From Pseudophaeobacter arcticus DSM 23566 (GTDB taxonomy: Bacteria > Pseudomonadota > Alphaproteobacteria > Rhodobacterales > Rhodobacteraceae): 64,000 bases of DNA. Where the stretch lies: NCBI RefSeq assembly GCF_000473205.1, contig NZ_AXBF01000006.1:62001-126000 (forward strand). The letters are read 5' to 3'. The position numbers were made by a program, and so were the translations under genes. Positions 35,311-43,996 of the stretch are shown piece by piece; positions within the stretch are counted from its first letter, which is position 1; each line of letters begins with the position of its first letter. The notes below the pieces were generated by a model that saw nothing but the letters and a program-made list of their open reading frames with translations, did no database searches and was not told where the DNA came from.

Positions 35311-36363
35311 TCAGTAGGGAAACGGCCAGATACGATAAGATGATTTCATTATGTTCCAGCGGTGCATCAGCCCCTTGGGTTCGAGGATCATGAACAATGC
35401 GATCACGCCGCCAAGAACGACATTCATGCCGGCGAACACGATGTCTCCGCCAAGGAATGATACCGAGTCGGCAATATTGGGGCCGACCGTCGCGATGATT
35501 TCCTGGATGATGCGGATAATGAAGACACCGACCAGGGCTCCCACGATTGATCCCATCCCGCCGACGATGATCATCGCGACAAAGAAGATCGAGTGAAACA
35601 GGGTGAACTGGTCCACCCCCACGAAGCGGATCAGATAGGCCCACAGCGCCCCGCCGACACCCGCATAGAAAGCGCCGATCAGGAAGGCATTCGCCTTGGT
35701 GGCCGCGACATTGATCCCCATGATACCTGCGGCCACGTCATCATCCCTGACCGCCACGAAGGCACGGCCAAAGCGTGACCGGACGATCCCGAATGCGCCC
35801 GCGACCATGATCGCGGTGACCGCAAAATTCATGTAGAACTGCGCAGTTTCGCCAACGAAGCGCAGCCCAAAAAGTTCTGCGGGCGGCACGGTGATACCGT
35901 TTGATCCACCCATCCAGGTTGACGGCAGGTTTAATACGGCAAAGTGGAACAGGAACTGTGCCGCAATCGTGGTCAGAGCCAGATAAAACCCCTTGATCCG
36001 CGCCGCGGTCAAACCAAAGAGAAAGCCGAATAGCGCAGCCGAGAGGCCGGCCAGAGGAATCGTCAATAAGAATGTAAGGCCGGTCTTCGAGGCAAGTATC
36101 GAGGCCGTATAGGCCCCGACCCCCATGAAAGCCGCCTGACCCAGGTTAATCTGGCCCGCATAGCCGGTGCAGATCTGAAGCCCTACGGCAATGACGGCGC
36201 TGATCATCATCATGTTCAGGATAGCGATGATACGCCCGCTTACCAGATAAGGCGCTAACAACAGCAGAGCCATGAACAAGACGAGGGCAAGCACCTGCCA
36301 GCGCGTTCGGATAATACGTCTGTCACTGCGATAGCTTGTCGGGAAAATACCGGAGGGATCCAT
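35311..36363 (-). CDS. ABC importer permease LivM-like, importer 2
   Basis: 350 residues. LivM features: QICTGYAGQINLGQAAFMGV near residue 67, RIKGFYLALTTIAAQF near residue 125 and GGMGSIVGALVG in the C-terminal third. The C-terminal RIWPFPY echoes YLMVWPFDQFKK of the importer 1 permease, a shared subfamily trait. Three bases separate it from the LivH gene. Confidence 0.9.
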   Translation of the reverse strand: MDPSGIFPTSYRSDRRIIRTRWQVLALVLFMALLLLAPYLVSGRIIAILNMMMISAVIAVGLQICTGYAGQINLGQAAFMGVGAYTASILASKTGLTFLLTIPLAGLSAALFGFLFGLTAARIKGFYLALTTIAAQFLFHFAVLNLPSTWMGGSNGITVPPAELFGLRFVGETAQFYMNFAVTAIMVAGAFGIVRSRFGRAFVAVRDDDVAAGIMGINVAATKANAFLIGAFYAGVGGALWAYLIRFVGVDQFTLFHSIFFVAMIIVGGMGSIVGALVGVFIIRIIQEIIATVGPNIADSVSFLGGDIVFAGMNVVLGGVIALFMILEPKGLMHRWNIMKSSYRIWPFPY

Positions 36364-36366
36364 GGA

Positions 36367-37251
36367 TTACACCCGCTCGATTGTGCGCCAGCCGAACAGG
36401 CCGGTCGGCCGGATCAGCAGAATGGCAAGCATGATGATGTATGGCACGACACTGCCAAGTGAGCCGCCAATCAGCGGGTCAAGATAGTTGGTGGTCAGGC
36501 TCTGGGCGATTCCGATGATTATTCCTGCCAGAATAAGCCCGCCGATGGATTCCAACCCGGCAAACAGCGCCACCGGCAGGGCCGCGAACCCGATATCCGA
36601 GGCCAGGAAGGTCAGCGATTTGCCGCTGAGAAAGATCATTGCACCGATCGTGGACAGGATTGCCCCAAGCACCCAGGCAAAGGCAATCGAGCCCTTCACT
36701 GAAATCCCCATCGAAGATGCCACGACGTGATCTTCTGCCACTGCGGTCATCCGCAGACCCGACCGGGTCCGGTTGAAGAACCACGACAGCCCGACGGCGG
36801 CGACAATGGTGATGATCCCACCCATAAGGAGGTTCATCGGGATCAACATATCACCGAGGAACAACGGTTTCAGCGGGAAAATGATCGGGAAGGGCCGCAC
36901 GGCGGGACCGAACACAAGTAGCACCAGCCCGCGCAACAGGATCAGCAGGCCGACAGTGACCATGACCATCGAAAAAACCGATTCACCGATCAGCTTTGTC
37001 AGAAAAATCCGTTCGATTGCGTAGCCGACCAAGCCAGCCAGAACCAGCGAAAGCGGTATCGACAACCAAAGGCTAAGCCCCGCTTGCATCGTTGTGAACC
37101 AGACGATGAACCCGCCGATGATCACAAGTTCGCCCTGCGCGAAGTTGAATACCTTGCTGGCGCGGTAAATCACGACAAAGCCCATGGCCACCAGCGAATA
37201 TAGTAGGCCGATCAAAGCCCCGGTTATAATGTCATTGATGAAATAAACCAT
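36367..37251 (-). CDS. ABC importer permease LivH-like, importer 2
   Basis: 294 residues, highly hydrophobic. ITGALIGLLYSLVAMGFVVI at the N-terminus, ASKVFNFAQGELVIIGGF, and GGLILAGIIIGIAQS near the end, all typical of LivH. Preceded by GGGAGG. Forms the membrane heterodimer with the LivM-like protein. Placed directly after the acyl-CoA synthetase gene, as in importer 1. Confidence 0.9.
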   Translation of the reverse strand: MVYFINDIITGALIGLLYSLVAMGFVVIYRASKVFNFAQGELVIIGGFIVWFTTMQAGLSLWLSIPLSLVLAGLVGYAIERIFLTKLIGESVFSMVMVTVGLLILLRGLVLLVFGPAVRPFPIIFPLKPLFLGDMLIPMNLLMGGIITIVAAVGLSWFFNRTRSGLRMTAVAEDHVVASSMGISVKGSIAFAWVLGAILSTIGAMIFLSGKSLTFLASDIGFAALPVALFAGLESIGGLILAGIIIGIAQSLTTNYLDPLIGGSLGSVVPYIIMLAILLIRPTGLFGWRTIERV

Positions 37252-37266
37252 CTTCGCCGACCTCCC

Positions 37267-39264
37267 TTAGGTTTTGGACTGCCGCTTGGCAGCCTTCGAT
37301 GCGTTTTCGACATCTGATACGCGAACCGTGGCCTTGAGAACGCCTTGACGGCCATTCTGATAGGTCACGGCGATTTCAAGATCGGTCTTGTCACCGCCGC
37401 CATAGATCGCTTCGACAAGGTTTGCATATCGTTCCTCCAAAAAGGCCCGCCGGAGTTTCCGGCTGCGGGTCAACTCGCCTTCATCCGGGTCGAGCTCTTT
37501 AGGGAAATTCGCAAACCGCGCGATGCGCGAGCCTTCGGGTAGAAGGCCATTGATGCGCGCCACTTCGCCTTTGATAAGCTCCAGAATTTCGGGTTTTTGC
37601 GACAGATCGGTGTATGTCGAGAAGCTGATCTTGTTCTCTTCCGCCCAACGACCCAGAACTTCCATATCGATATTGATAAGCGCGCTGACGAAGTCACGGC
37701 TTTCGTCGCCCAGGGTCATGAGATCCTTGATGAAGGGGCTGTAGCGCAACCGCGTTTCGATGAACTGCGGCGGATAGCTGTGCCCGTTTGCCAGGCGGCG
37801 CATGTCCTTGACACGATCAAAGAACAAAAGCTCGCCGTCGTCGGTCATGGACACCGCGTCACCGGTCTTGTACCAACCGTCTTCGGTCAGCTCCTCTGCG
37901 GTCTTTTCGGGCTTGCCGTGATAGCCGCCGAAGCCCGATCCGCCCCGCACCTGAAGCTCGCTTTCGTCCGAGACTCTGTAGTCCAGCGGTTCGCCGTAGT
38001 TCGTGTTGCTTTGCATCCAGCTGCCGCTGGTTTCCAGCTGATAGCTTTCGCCGACATGCGCAGTCAGAAGGCCGATTTCGGTCGCGCCATAGACGTTGCG
38101 CAGTTTGACGCCCATTGCGTGGAACATGCGAAAGACGTCAGGTGCCATCAGGGCGCCGCCGCTCATTGCGTTTTTGGCCTTACCAAGGCCAAGATTGTCG
38201 CGCAGGTGATGCAGCACCAGCGCCTCGGCAAAGGGAAGCTGCAGGCGTGCGGCAAGGCTGGGGCTGCGCCCTTCCAGCCGCTCGACATAAACGTTGCGGC
38301 CGACTTTCATACCCCAATTGTACATCGCATTGCGGAACTTGCCCGCACCCAACATCCGGGCCTGGACGATAGAGGCGAGGTTCTCCCACTGGCGCGGGCT
38401 GAACACCAGCGCGTCAACCGCCAGTTCGCGAATGTTGGTCAGCACGTCTTCGGGGCCTTCGGGGAAATTGACGACCATGGGCGCGATCAAACCGATCGAC
38501 AGGCCGAAAATCTGTTCCGTGACCCAGGCGGGGGAAATGTAGGTCAGGTATTCCGTGCCTGGCGCGATTTCGATTGCCCCCATCACCCGCGAGCAGTTGT
38601 CGAACAGGTAACGATGGCTGATGACAACGCCCTTGGGTTTTCCCGTGGTCCCGGAGGTATAGGACAGCAAGGCGGTATCGTCCGCCCGCCCGCGTTTGAC
38701 GTGTTCTTCAAATCTGGCAGGCTCTTTGGCGTGGATCTGACGTCCAGCCGCGCTCACACTTTCAAAGGAATGCAACAGGGGATGATCATAGCCCCAGAGG
38801 CCGGAATCATCCCAGTAAACGATCGCCAGGGCACCCGGGTATTTGCCCGCGATCTCGATGCATTTATCGACTTGCTCCTGATCCTGCGCCAGAAAAATCC
38901 GCGTTTGCGAGTCTTCGGCCAGATACAGAATCTCTTCGGCGTTCTGATCCGGATAGACGGACAGGACTTTGCCGCCCAATGACTGGACGGCGTATTCAGC
39001 CCAGAAATGTTCGGGTTCGTTTTCGCCGATCATCATGACGGAATCGCCCGCCGACAGGCCCAGGTTCTCCAGCCCGAGAGCCAGGGCACGAACCCTGTCA
39101 AGCACATCGGCCCAGGTGAATTCACGCCAGATACCAAGGCGCTTGTGGCGTTCGGCGAGGTCGTTCGGCGAGGAGATTGCACGCGCGAGCAACACCTGTG
39201 GCAGGGTTTCGCTATGTGTCACTGCCGGGTCTGAATAGACCATTGCTGTTCTTTGTTTGACCAT
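37267..39264 (-). CDS. AMP-forming acyl-CoA synthetase, long-chain type
   Basis: 665 residues. Activates a carboxylic acid to its CoA ester. P-loop SYTSGTTGKPKG near residue 207, RNVYGATEIG as the second motif, YKTGDAVSMTDDGELLFFDR as the hinge, and ELTRSRKLRRAFLEERYANL at the C-terminus. Same architecture as the synthetase at 2861, but divergent enough to suggest a different substrate. ATG 39264 lies four bases after the LivG stop; ATG 39243 is possible. Confidence 0.9.
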   Translation of the reverse strand: MVKQRTAMVYSDPAVTHSETLPQVLLARAISSPNDLAERHKRLGIWREFTWADVLDRVRALALGLENLGLSAGDSVMMIGENEPEHFWAEYAVQSLGGKVLSVYPDQNAEEILYLAEDSQTRIFLAQDQEQVDKCIEIAGKYPGALAIVYWDDSGLWGYDHPLLHSFESVSAAGRQIHAKEPARFEEHVKRGRADDTALLSYTSGTTGKPKGVVISHRYLFDNCSRVMGAIEIAPGTEYLTYISPAWVTEQIFGLSIGLIAPMVVNFPEGPEDVLTNIRELAVDALVFSPRQWENLASIVQARMLGAGKFRNAMYNWGMKVGRNVYVERLEGRSPSLAARLQLPFAEALVLHHLRDNLGLGKAKNAMSGGALMAPDVFRMFHAMGVKLRNVYGATEIGLLTAHVGESYQLETSGSWMQSNTNYGEPLDYRVSDESELQVRGGSGFGGYHGKPEKTAEELTEDGWYKTGDAVSMTDDGELLFFDRVKDMRRLANGHSYPPQFIETRLRYSPFIKDLMTLGDESRDFVSALINIDMEVLGRWAEENKISFSTYTDLSQKPEILELIKGEVARINGLLPEGSRIARFANFPKELDPDEGELTRSRKLRRAFLEERYANLVEAIYGGGDKTDLEIAVTYQNGRQGVLKATVRVSDVENASKAAKRQSKT

Positions 39265-39268
39265 CCCG

Positions 39269-40048
39269 CTACCCCAGATATGCCTTGATCACAGCCGGGT
39301 CCTTCTGGATTTCTTCCGGGGTGCCTTCGGCGATCACCCGCCCGAAATCCAACACCACAATCCGGTCGGCAAGGTCCATAACCACGCCCATGTCGTGCTC
39401 GACCAGAACCACCGGAATCTTGCGCGCTTCCCGCACATCGAGAATGAAGCGCGCGAGGTCTTCTTTCTCTTCCGAGTTCATACCGGCCATCGGTTCATCC
39501 ATCAGCAGGATCGACGGTTCCTGCGCCAATGCACGGCCCAGATCGACACGTTTGCGCAGCCCGTACCCCAACGTGCCCACGGGCCGGTTGCGGATTGCCT
39601 CGATCTCCAGAAAGTCGATGATCTCTTCAGCGGCTTCGCGATGTTCCGATTCCTCGCGCATCACGGGACCGAATTGGAAAAAGGCCTGGATCACATTCGA
39701 TTTCATCAGCATGTGACGGCCGATCATGATGTTTTCCACCACGGTCTGCCCGGCAAAAAGATGGGTGCCCTGAAACGTCCGCGCCAAACCGCGCCGGGCG
39801 ATCTGGTCAACACGCAGGCCGGTCACGTCCTGACCAGACAATTCGACACGGCCTTTCTGCGGACGGTAGAAGCCCGCAGTAACGTTCAGAAGTGATGTTT
39901 TTCCGGCACCGTTCGGGCCGATGATCGCAAGCAATTCATCGTCGTTTACAGAGATGCTCACATCGTCGAGCGCCGTCACACCGCCAAATTTCAAAGTTGC
40001 ACCACGCACCGCAAGCGGCGCTGAGACGATCCCGCCATTCGTAGTCAT
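39269..40048 (-). CDS. ABC importer ATPase LivG-like, importer 2
   Basis: 259 residues from ATG 40048. Walker A GPNGAGKTSL, degenerate signature YGLRKRVDLGRAL, Walker B ILLMDEPMAGM. The sequence AVRGATLKFGGVTALDDVS opens the domain. The start overlaps the stop of a 30-codon leader frame (ATGA at 40048-40045), so ribosomes finishing the leader can restart here. A GTG at 40075 would extend the protein by nine residues but has no ribosome site. Confidence 0.87.
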   Translation of the reverse strand: MTTNGGIVSAPLAVRGATLKFGGVTALDDVSISVNDDELLAIIGPNGAGKTSLLNVTAGFYRPQKGRVELSGQDVTGLRVDQIARRGLARTFQGTHLFAGQTVVENIMIGRHMLMKSNVIQAFFQFGPVMREESEHREAAEEIIDFLEIEAIRNRPVGTLGYGLRKRVDLGRALAQEPSILLMDEPMAGMNSEEKEDLARFILDVREARKIPVVLVEHDMGVVMDLADRIVVLDFGRVIAEGTPEEIQKDPAVIKAYLG

Positions 40049-40137
40049 GATGCAGCCCGTGTCTTTTCCCGACACGTCATGGAGTCGCGCACAGCCCTAC
40101 CGTAGGGTTGTCCGTTGAGAACGAGTTTTCCTCGCAT
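40045..40137 (-). CDS. 30-residue leader peptide upstream of LivG-like gene
   Basis: A short frame starting at ATG 40137 with an excellent Shine-Dalgarno sequence GGGAGGAG seven bases upstream, the strongest in this operon. It encodes 30 residues (beginning MRGKLVLNGQPYG, ending TRAAS) and its TGA overlaps the ATG of the LivG-like gene. It is the first frame after the promoter at site E (leader of about 57 bases). No similarity recognised. It may couple translation of livG to that of the leader; no run of regulatory codons is seen. Confidence 0.55.
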   Translation of the reverse strand: MRGKLVLNGQPYGRAVRDSMTCREKTRAAS

Positions 40138-40200
40138 CGTTTCTCCTCCCACCTCTTTGTTCAGAGGTTTGCCTGGGCTGTTTACCAAGTTTCCCCGCAC

Positions 40201-40230
40201 AATCTAACAGATGTTAGAAAATTTAGTCAA
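40201..40230 (-). promoter_or_regulatory. Promoter with TetR-type operator (site E)
   Basis: Perfect palindrome TCTAACAGATGTTAGA at 40203-40218. On the minus strand TTGACT (40230-40225) and TAGATT (40206-40201) are 18 bases apart, with an extended -10 (TGT). It would start the importer 2 operon about 57 bases before the leader frame. It lies 42 bases downstream of the stop of the preceding leftward operon, which it separates from importer 2. Confidence 0.8.
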
Positions 40231-40259
40231 CAACTGAATTCGCTACCGAAGAAAACCGA

Positions 40260-41099
40260 TCAGACAGCCGCGTACTCTGCGGAAAAGCTTCGAAGACCTT
40301 TTTGATCCTGACACCAGACTGTCCCGGAGGCACCGGTCCCTTCATTGTGCAATTGCAATTCGCAGGGCAGGGTCAGCGGTGCGAGTCCGCGGAAAGAAAA
40401 CCGGTGGGGCGACGTCTTCAACGCATTCGCCGCCAGGTTCAGAAGCAGCGTCGCCTGCAATGGGCCATGCACAACAAGCCCGGAATAGGCTTCGGCTTCG
40501 GTGGCGTAGACATGGTCATAGTGGATGCGATGGGCATTGAACGTCAGCGCCGAATAGCGAAACAGCAGCACAGGATCCGGAGTCAGGCTCGATCTGAGCG
40601 TGGCGGGGTCGCCCGCGCCGGGTGCGCTCTTCACCGGGCGGGGCGCGGTGATCTTACGAAAGACAATCGACTGCTGTTCCCGGATACAAAGCCGGTTGCC
40701 GCTAAAATACTCGTGTTCGATGGTCACAAAGACCAACGCTCCGCTGCGGCCCTGCTTGGCCGTTATATCCCCGATCGACGAGCGGCGGGTGAAGGTTTCA
40801 CCGATCGTCAGCGGCGCGATATGTGTAACATCGCCGCCGGCCCACATGCGGGCGGGCAGCGGTACCGGGGGCAGAAATCCACCCCTTGCGGCATGGCCAT
40901 CTTCTGACAGGGCGGCAGCTGGCACGGTATCAAGGGCAATACACCAATGAATTCCCAGCGGAACATCACCCGCTCCGCCCCAAAGGTGCGGGCCGAATGT
41001 GGCACGGAATTTGTCGATCAGCCCCTGCGTCAGAACATCTTCACTGGTTTCGGTGCGTCCCAGCCAGGGCGCAAGCGCGTCTAGGTCGATCTCACTCAT
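40260..41099 (-). CDS. FAS1-like/HTD2-type hydroxyacyl-CoA dehydratase
   Basis: 279 residues, double hot-dog enzyme of the type found in itaconyl-CoA or mesaconyl-C4-CoA hydratases and HTD2. The N-terminal part holds MWAGGDVTHIAPLTIGETFT; the C-terminal active-site motif is FRYSALTFNAHRIHYDHVYA, followed by GLVVHGPLQATLL. It would hydrate an unsaturated (di)acyl-CoA. ATG 41099 follows a weak site. Final gene of the 11-gene leftward operon, placed after a dehydrogenase and a citryl-CoA-lyase homologue. Confidence 0.88.
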   Translation of the reverse strand: MSEIDLDALAPWLGRTETSEDVLTQGLIDKFRATFGPHLWGGAGDVPLGIHWCIALDTVPAAALSEDGHAARGGFLPPVPLPARMWAGGDVTHIAPLTIGETFTRRSSIGDITAKQGRSGALVFVTIEHEYFSGNRLCIREQQSIVFRKITAPRPVKSAPGAGDPATLRSSLTPDPVLLFRYSALTFNAHRIHYDHVYATEAEAYSGLVVHGPLQATLLLNLAANALKTSPHRFSFRGLAPLTLPCELQLHNEGTGASGTVWCQDQKGLRSFSAEYAAV

Positions 41100-41109
41100 G
41101 GTCGCGAAC

Positions 41110-42273
41110 TCAGAAGGATCGCGGCATGCCGAGGATATGCTCGCCGACATAGGACAGGATCAGGTTGGTCGAGATCGGGGCCACCTGATACAGTCGGGCC
41201 TCGCGGAACTTGCGCTCGACATCGTATTCCCGCGCGAAACCGAAGCCGCCATGGGTCTGGATGCAGGCATTGGCCGCTTCCCAGCTGGCTTCCGAAGCCA
41301 GCAGCTTGGCCATATTCGCCTGCGCCCCACAATCCAGCCCGGCATCGAAACGTCTGCAGGCCTCAAAGCGCATCAGATTGGCGGCCTCGATGTTCACATA
41401 GGACCTGGCGATGGGGAATTGCACGCCCTGGTTCTGGCCTATAGGACGGTCAAAGACCACGCGGTCGCCGGCATAGGCGCGGGCCTTGTCAACGAACCAG
41501 TATCCATCACCGATACATTCCGCTGCAATCAGGGTCCGTTCGGCGTTCAGCCCGTCAAGAATATGGTAAAACCCGCGCCCTTCGGTCCCGATCAGGTTTT
41601 CAGCGGGGATTTCCAGGTTGTCGAAAAACACTTCATTGGTTTCGTGGCCGGGCATATTGGCGATGGGGCGGACCTCCATGCCGTTGCCGATTGCCTCTTT
41701 CAGATCGACCATAAAGATCGACAGGCCCTGCGACTTTTTCTTGACCTCGTTCAGAGGCGTGGTGCGTGCCAGAAGGATCATCAGGTCAGAATGCTGGATG
41801 CGGCTGATCCAGACCTTCTGGCCATTGATCTCATACCGGTCACCCTTCTTGACCGCGGTGGTCTTCAGTTTGGTGGTGTCAGTTCCGGTTGTCGGTTCGG
41901 TCACGGCCATGGATTGTAGGCGCAACTCGCCGCTGGCAATACTGGGCAGGTATTTCTGCTTTTGCGCGTCCGACCCGTGCCGCAGCAGCGTGCCCATATT
42001 ATACATCTGCCCGTGGCAATGACCCGCGTTGCCACCGCAGCGGTTCACCTCTTCCATGATGATCGAGGCTTCCGTCAAGCCCAGTCCCGAGCCACCGTAT
42101 TCCTCGGGGATCATCGCCGCGAGCCAGCCCTCGCGGGTCAGCGCATCGACGAATTCCTCGGGGTAGGTTTCGTTTTCGCCGAACTTGCGATGATATTCTG
42201 GCGGAAACTGCGCGCAAAGTGCGCGCAAGGCGTCGCGCAGATCGGTGTGAGTGTCTGGGGCTGACGTCTGCAT
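41110..42273 (-). CDS. Acyl-CoA dehydrogenase, GT(N/S)EI-less subclass
   Basis: 387 residues. Flavin loop AVTEPTTGTDTTKLKTTAVK near residue 116, close to that of the protein at 2, NGQKVWISRIQHSDLMILLA after it, and THGGFGFAREYDVERKFREA in the last domain. The C-terminus reads APISTNLILSYVGEHILGMP without the usual GT(N/S)EI glutamate. Three bases separate it from the citryl-CoA-lyase-like gene. Confidence 0.9.
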   Translation of the reverse strand: MQTSAPDTHTDLRDALRALCAQFPPEYHRKFGENETYPEEFVDALTREGWLAAMIPEEYGGSGLGLTEASIIMEEVNRCGGNAGHCHGQMYNMGTLLRHGSDAQKQKYLPSIASGELRLQSMAVTEPTTGTDTTKLKTTAVKKGDRYEINGQKVWISRIQHSDLMILLARTTPLNEVKKKSQGLSIFMVDLKEAIGNGMEVRPIANMPGHETNEVFFDNLEIPAENLIGTEGRGFYHILDGLNAERTLIAAECIGDGYWFVDKARAYAGDRVVFDRPIGQNQGVQFPIARSYVNIEAANLMRFEACRRFDAGLDCGAQANMAKLLASEASWEAANACIQTHGGFGFAREYDVERKFREARLYQVAPISTNLILSYVGEHILGMPRSF

Positions 42274-42276
42274 TGG

Positions 42277-43071
42277 TTACTTCGCTCCCGGTCCCGACGT
42301 TTCAAGAATTTCCTGTTCGGCGCGCTGCCACAGCTCATAGGAAATCGGGTTTTCGCTCTCTTCGAGGATATGACCGACCAGACCGATGGCACGCGCCATG
42401 ACGCCAAAGCCGCGCACGATCTTCCAGGGGAAGCCGAATTCACAGCAGATTGCACCGATCGCACCAGTGGCGTTGATCGGCAGCATCTTGCCCGATTTTT
42501 CTTCGGCGACGGCCTGAATTTTCTGGATCAACGCGATGTATTCACCGGATTTTCCGTTTTCGGCGGCGATCTGGAACAGGCGCGGCGTGCGCGGATCGAC
42601 GGGCTTGTGCACCGGATGGCCAAGCCCCGGCACGATGGCCTTGCGGGCGCGGAATTTTTCAACTGTTTCGACGGCAAGCGCATCCAGATCGACACCGGTG
42701 CCCAACTTGTCCTGCGGCAGCGCCTCGTAAAGCATTTTCGAGGAACCCTCCATCGAACCGACAAAGACGGTGCCAAGCCCACACAGCCCGGCCGCAACGG
42801 CCGCCTGAAGCGATTCCGGCGCACCCATGTAAGTCATCCGCGCCGCCAGAGCCGAAGGCGTGATGCCATGTTCGACAAGGGTAATGACGACGGCGTTGAA
42901 CACCCGGCTTTCCTCGGGCGTGGCTTTCCGTCCCGTCAACTGCAGGAACGCCAGATCGCCGAGGTTCATGTGCCCGAGGATCTCGTTCGGCAGGTCGAGG
43001 CCACGCACGCTGATCTTGTCAGAGGTGCTCCAGGCAATATCGGAGCTGATTTTTTCTTTGCGTTTTTTCAT
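42277..43071 (-). CDS. Citryl-CoA lyase-like protein (citrate synthase family)
   Basis: 264 residues, a short single-domain member of the citrate synthase superfamily. Typical blocks are ISSDIAWSTSDKISVRGLDL at the start, AALCGLGTVFVG-like helices, and the active-site histidine in VPGLGHPVHKPVDPRTPRL near residue 157. Such proteins cleave citryl-CoA or similar 3-hydroxy-3-carboxyacyl-CoA into acetyl-CoA and an oxo acid, or act as accessory lyases. The ATG shares its A with the stop of the SDR gene (TAATG). Next to an HMG-CoA-lyase homologue, it gives the operon a second C-C lyase. Confidence 0.85.
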   Translation of the reverse strand: MKKRKEKISSDIAWSTSDKISVRGLDLPNEILGHMNLGDLAFLQLTGRKATPEESRVFNAVVITLVEHGITPSALAARMTYMGAPESLQAAVAAGLCGLGTVFVGSMEGSSKMLYEALPQDKLGTGVDLDALAVETVEKFRARKAIVPGLGHPVHKPVDPRTPRLFQIAAENGKSGEYIALIQKIQAVAEEKSGKMLPINATGAIGAICCEFGFPWKIVRGFGVMARAIGLVGHILEESENPISYELWQRAEQEILETSGPGAK

Positions 43072-43985
43072 TAGACCGGATCCCATGAAAAGACATCCGC
43101 CGAAACTTCGAGCGGCGTGAACTGTGATTTGAGCGCGGGAATGGCGCGCTCGGCGATTTCATCGGCGGTCCAGCCATCACCGGAATGGACCGACCGCACG
43201 GGGCGGGGCTGATTGAAAAGGAAGATCTCGTTTTTGCGAACCGCAAAGATTTGACCGGAAACGTCAGACGCGCGGTCGCTCATCAGAAAACAGGCCATTG
43301 GCGCGACCTTGGCCGGTGTCATTTCCTTGATCTTCTCGACACGCGCCACCTGTTCCGGGGTGTCTGTCTTGATAGACGAGATCATCCGGCTCCAGGCGAA
43401 GGGCGCGATGCAGTTCGAACGCACGTTCCAACGTTTCAGGTCGAGCGCGACCGATTTCGAGAAGGCCGCGATGCCCAGCTTTGCGGCCGAATAGTTCGCC
43501 TGCGCCAGATTGCCGATCAGCCCCGAGGTCGAGGTCATGTGCACCAAAGCACCGCCCTCCTGTTCGCGGAAATAATCGGCCGCCGCGCGGCTGGTATTGA
43601 AGGCGCCGTACAGGTGGACCTTCACCACCGCGTCGAAATCCTCGTATGTCATCTTGTGGAAGAACCCGTCACGCAGGATGCCGGCGTTGTTCACCACCGC
43701 GTCGATGCGGCCGAATTCCTTGACACCGGCCTCGATCATCGCGCGGGCGGCGTCGGGGTCGGTGACGTTGCCGCCATCGGCAATGGCGTCGCCCCCGGCG
43801 GCCTTGATTTCTTCAACGACTTTCTGCGCCGCAGTTTCCGTCTGTCCGGTGCCCTTCAGTGACGCGCCCAGATCATTGACCACAACGGCAGCGCCTTCGG
43901 AGGCTGCCATCAAGGCGATGTCACACCCGATCCCGCCCCCGGCCCCGGTGACCAGAACAACCTTTCCATCAAGTGCCTTTGACAT
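43071..43985 (-). CDS. SDR-family (3R)-hydroxyacyl-CoA dehydrogenase (MFE-2-like)
   Basis: 304 residues. Longer than FabG, matching the dehydrogenase part of peroxisomal multifunctional enzyme 2: VVLVTGAGGGIGCDIALMAA, VVVNDLGASLKGTG with the typical insertion, NNAGILRDGFFHKMT, STSGLIGNL and NYSAAKLGIAAFSK carrying the catalytic Tyr and Lys. A C-terminal extension continues after residue 230. It fits oxidation of the (3R)-hydroxyacyl-CoA made by MaoC-type hydratases. ATG 43985 follows GGGAGATGAGA. Confidence 0.92.
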   Translation of the reverse strand: MSKALDGKVVLVTGAGGGIGCDIALMAASEGAAVVVNDLGASLKGTGQTETAAQKVVEEIKAAGGDAIADGGNVTDPDAARAMIEAGVKEFGRIDAVVNNAGILRDGFFHKMTYEDFDAVVKVHLYGAFNTSRAAADYFREQEGGALVHMTSTSGLIGNLAQANYSAAKLGIAAFSKSVALDLKRWNVRSNCIAPFAWSRMISSIKTDTPEQVARVEKIKEMTPAKVAPMACFLMSDRASDVSGQIFAVRKNEIFLFNQPRPVRSVHSGDGWTADEIAERAIPALKSQFTPLEVSADVFSWDPV

Positions 43986-43996
43986 TCTCATCTCCC

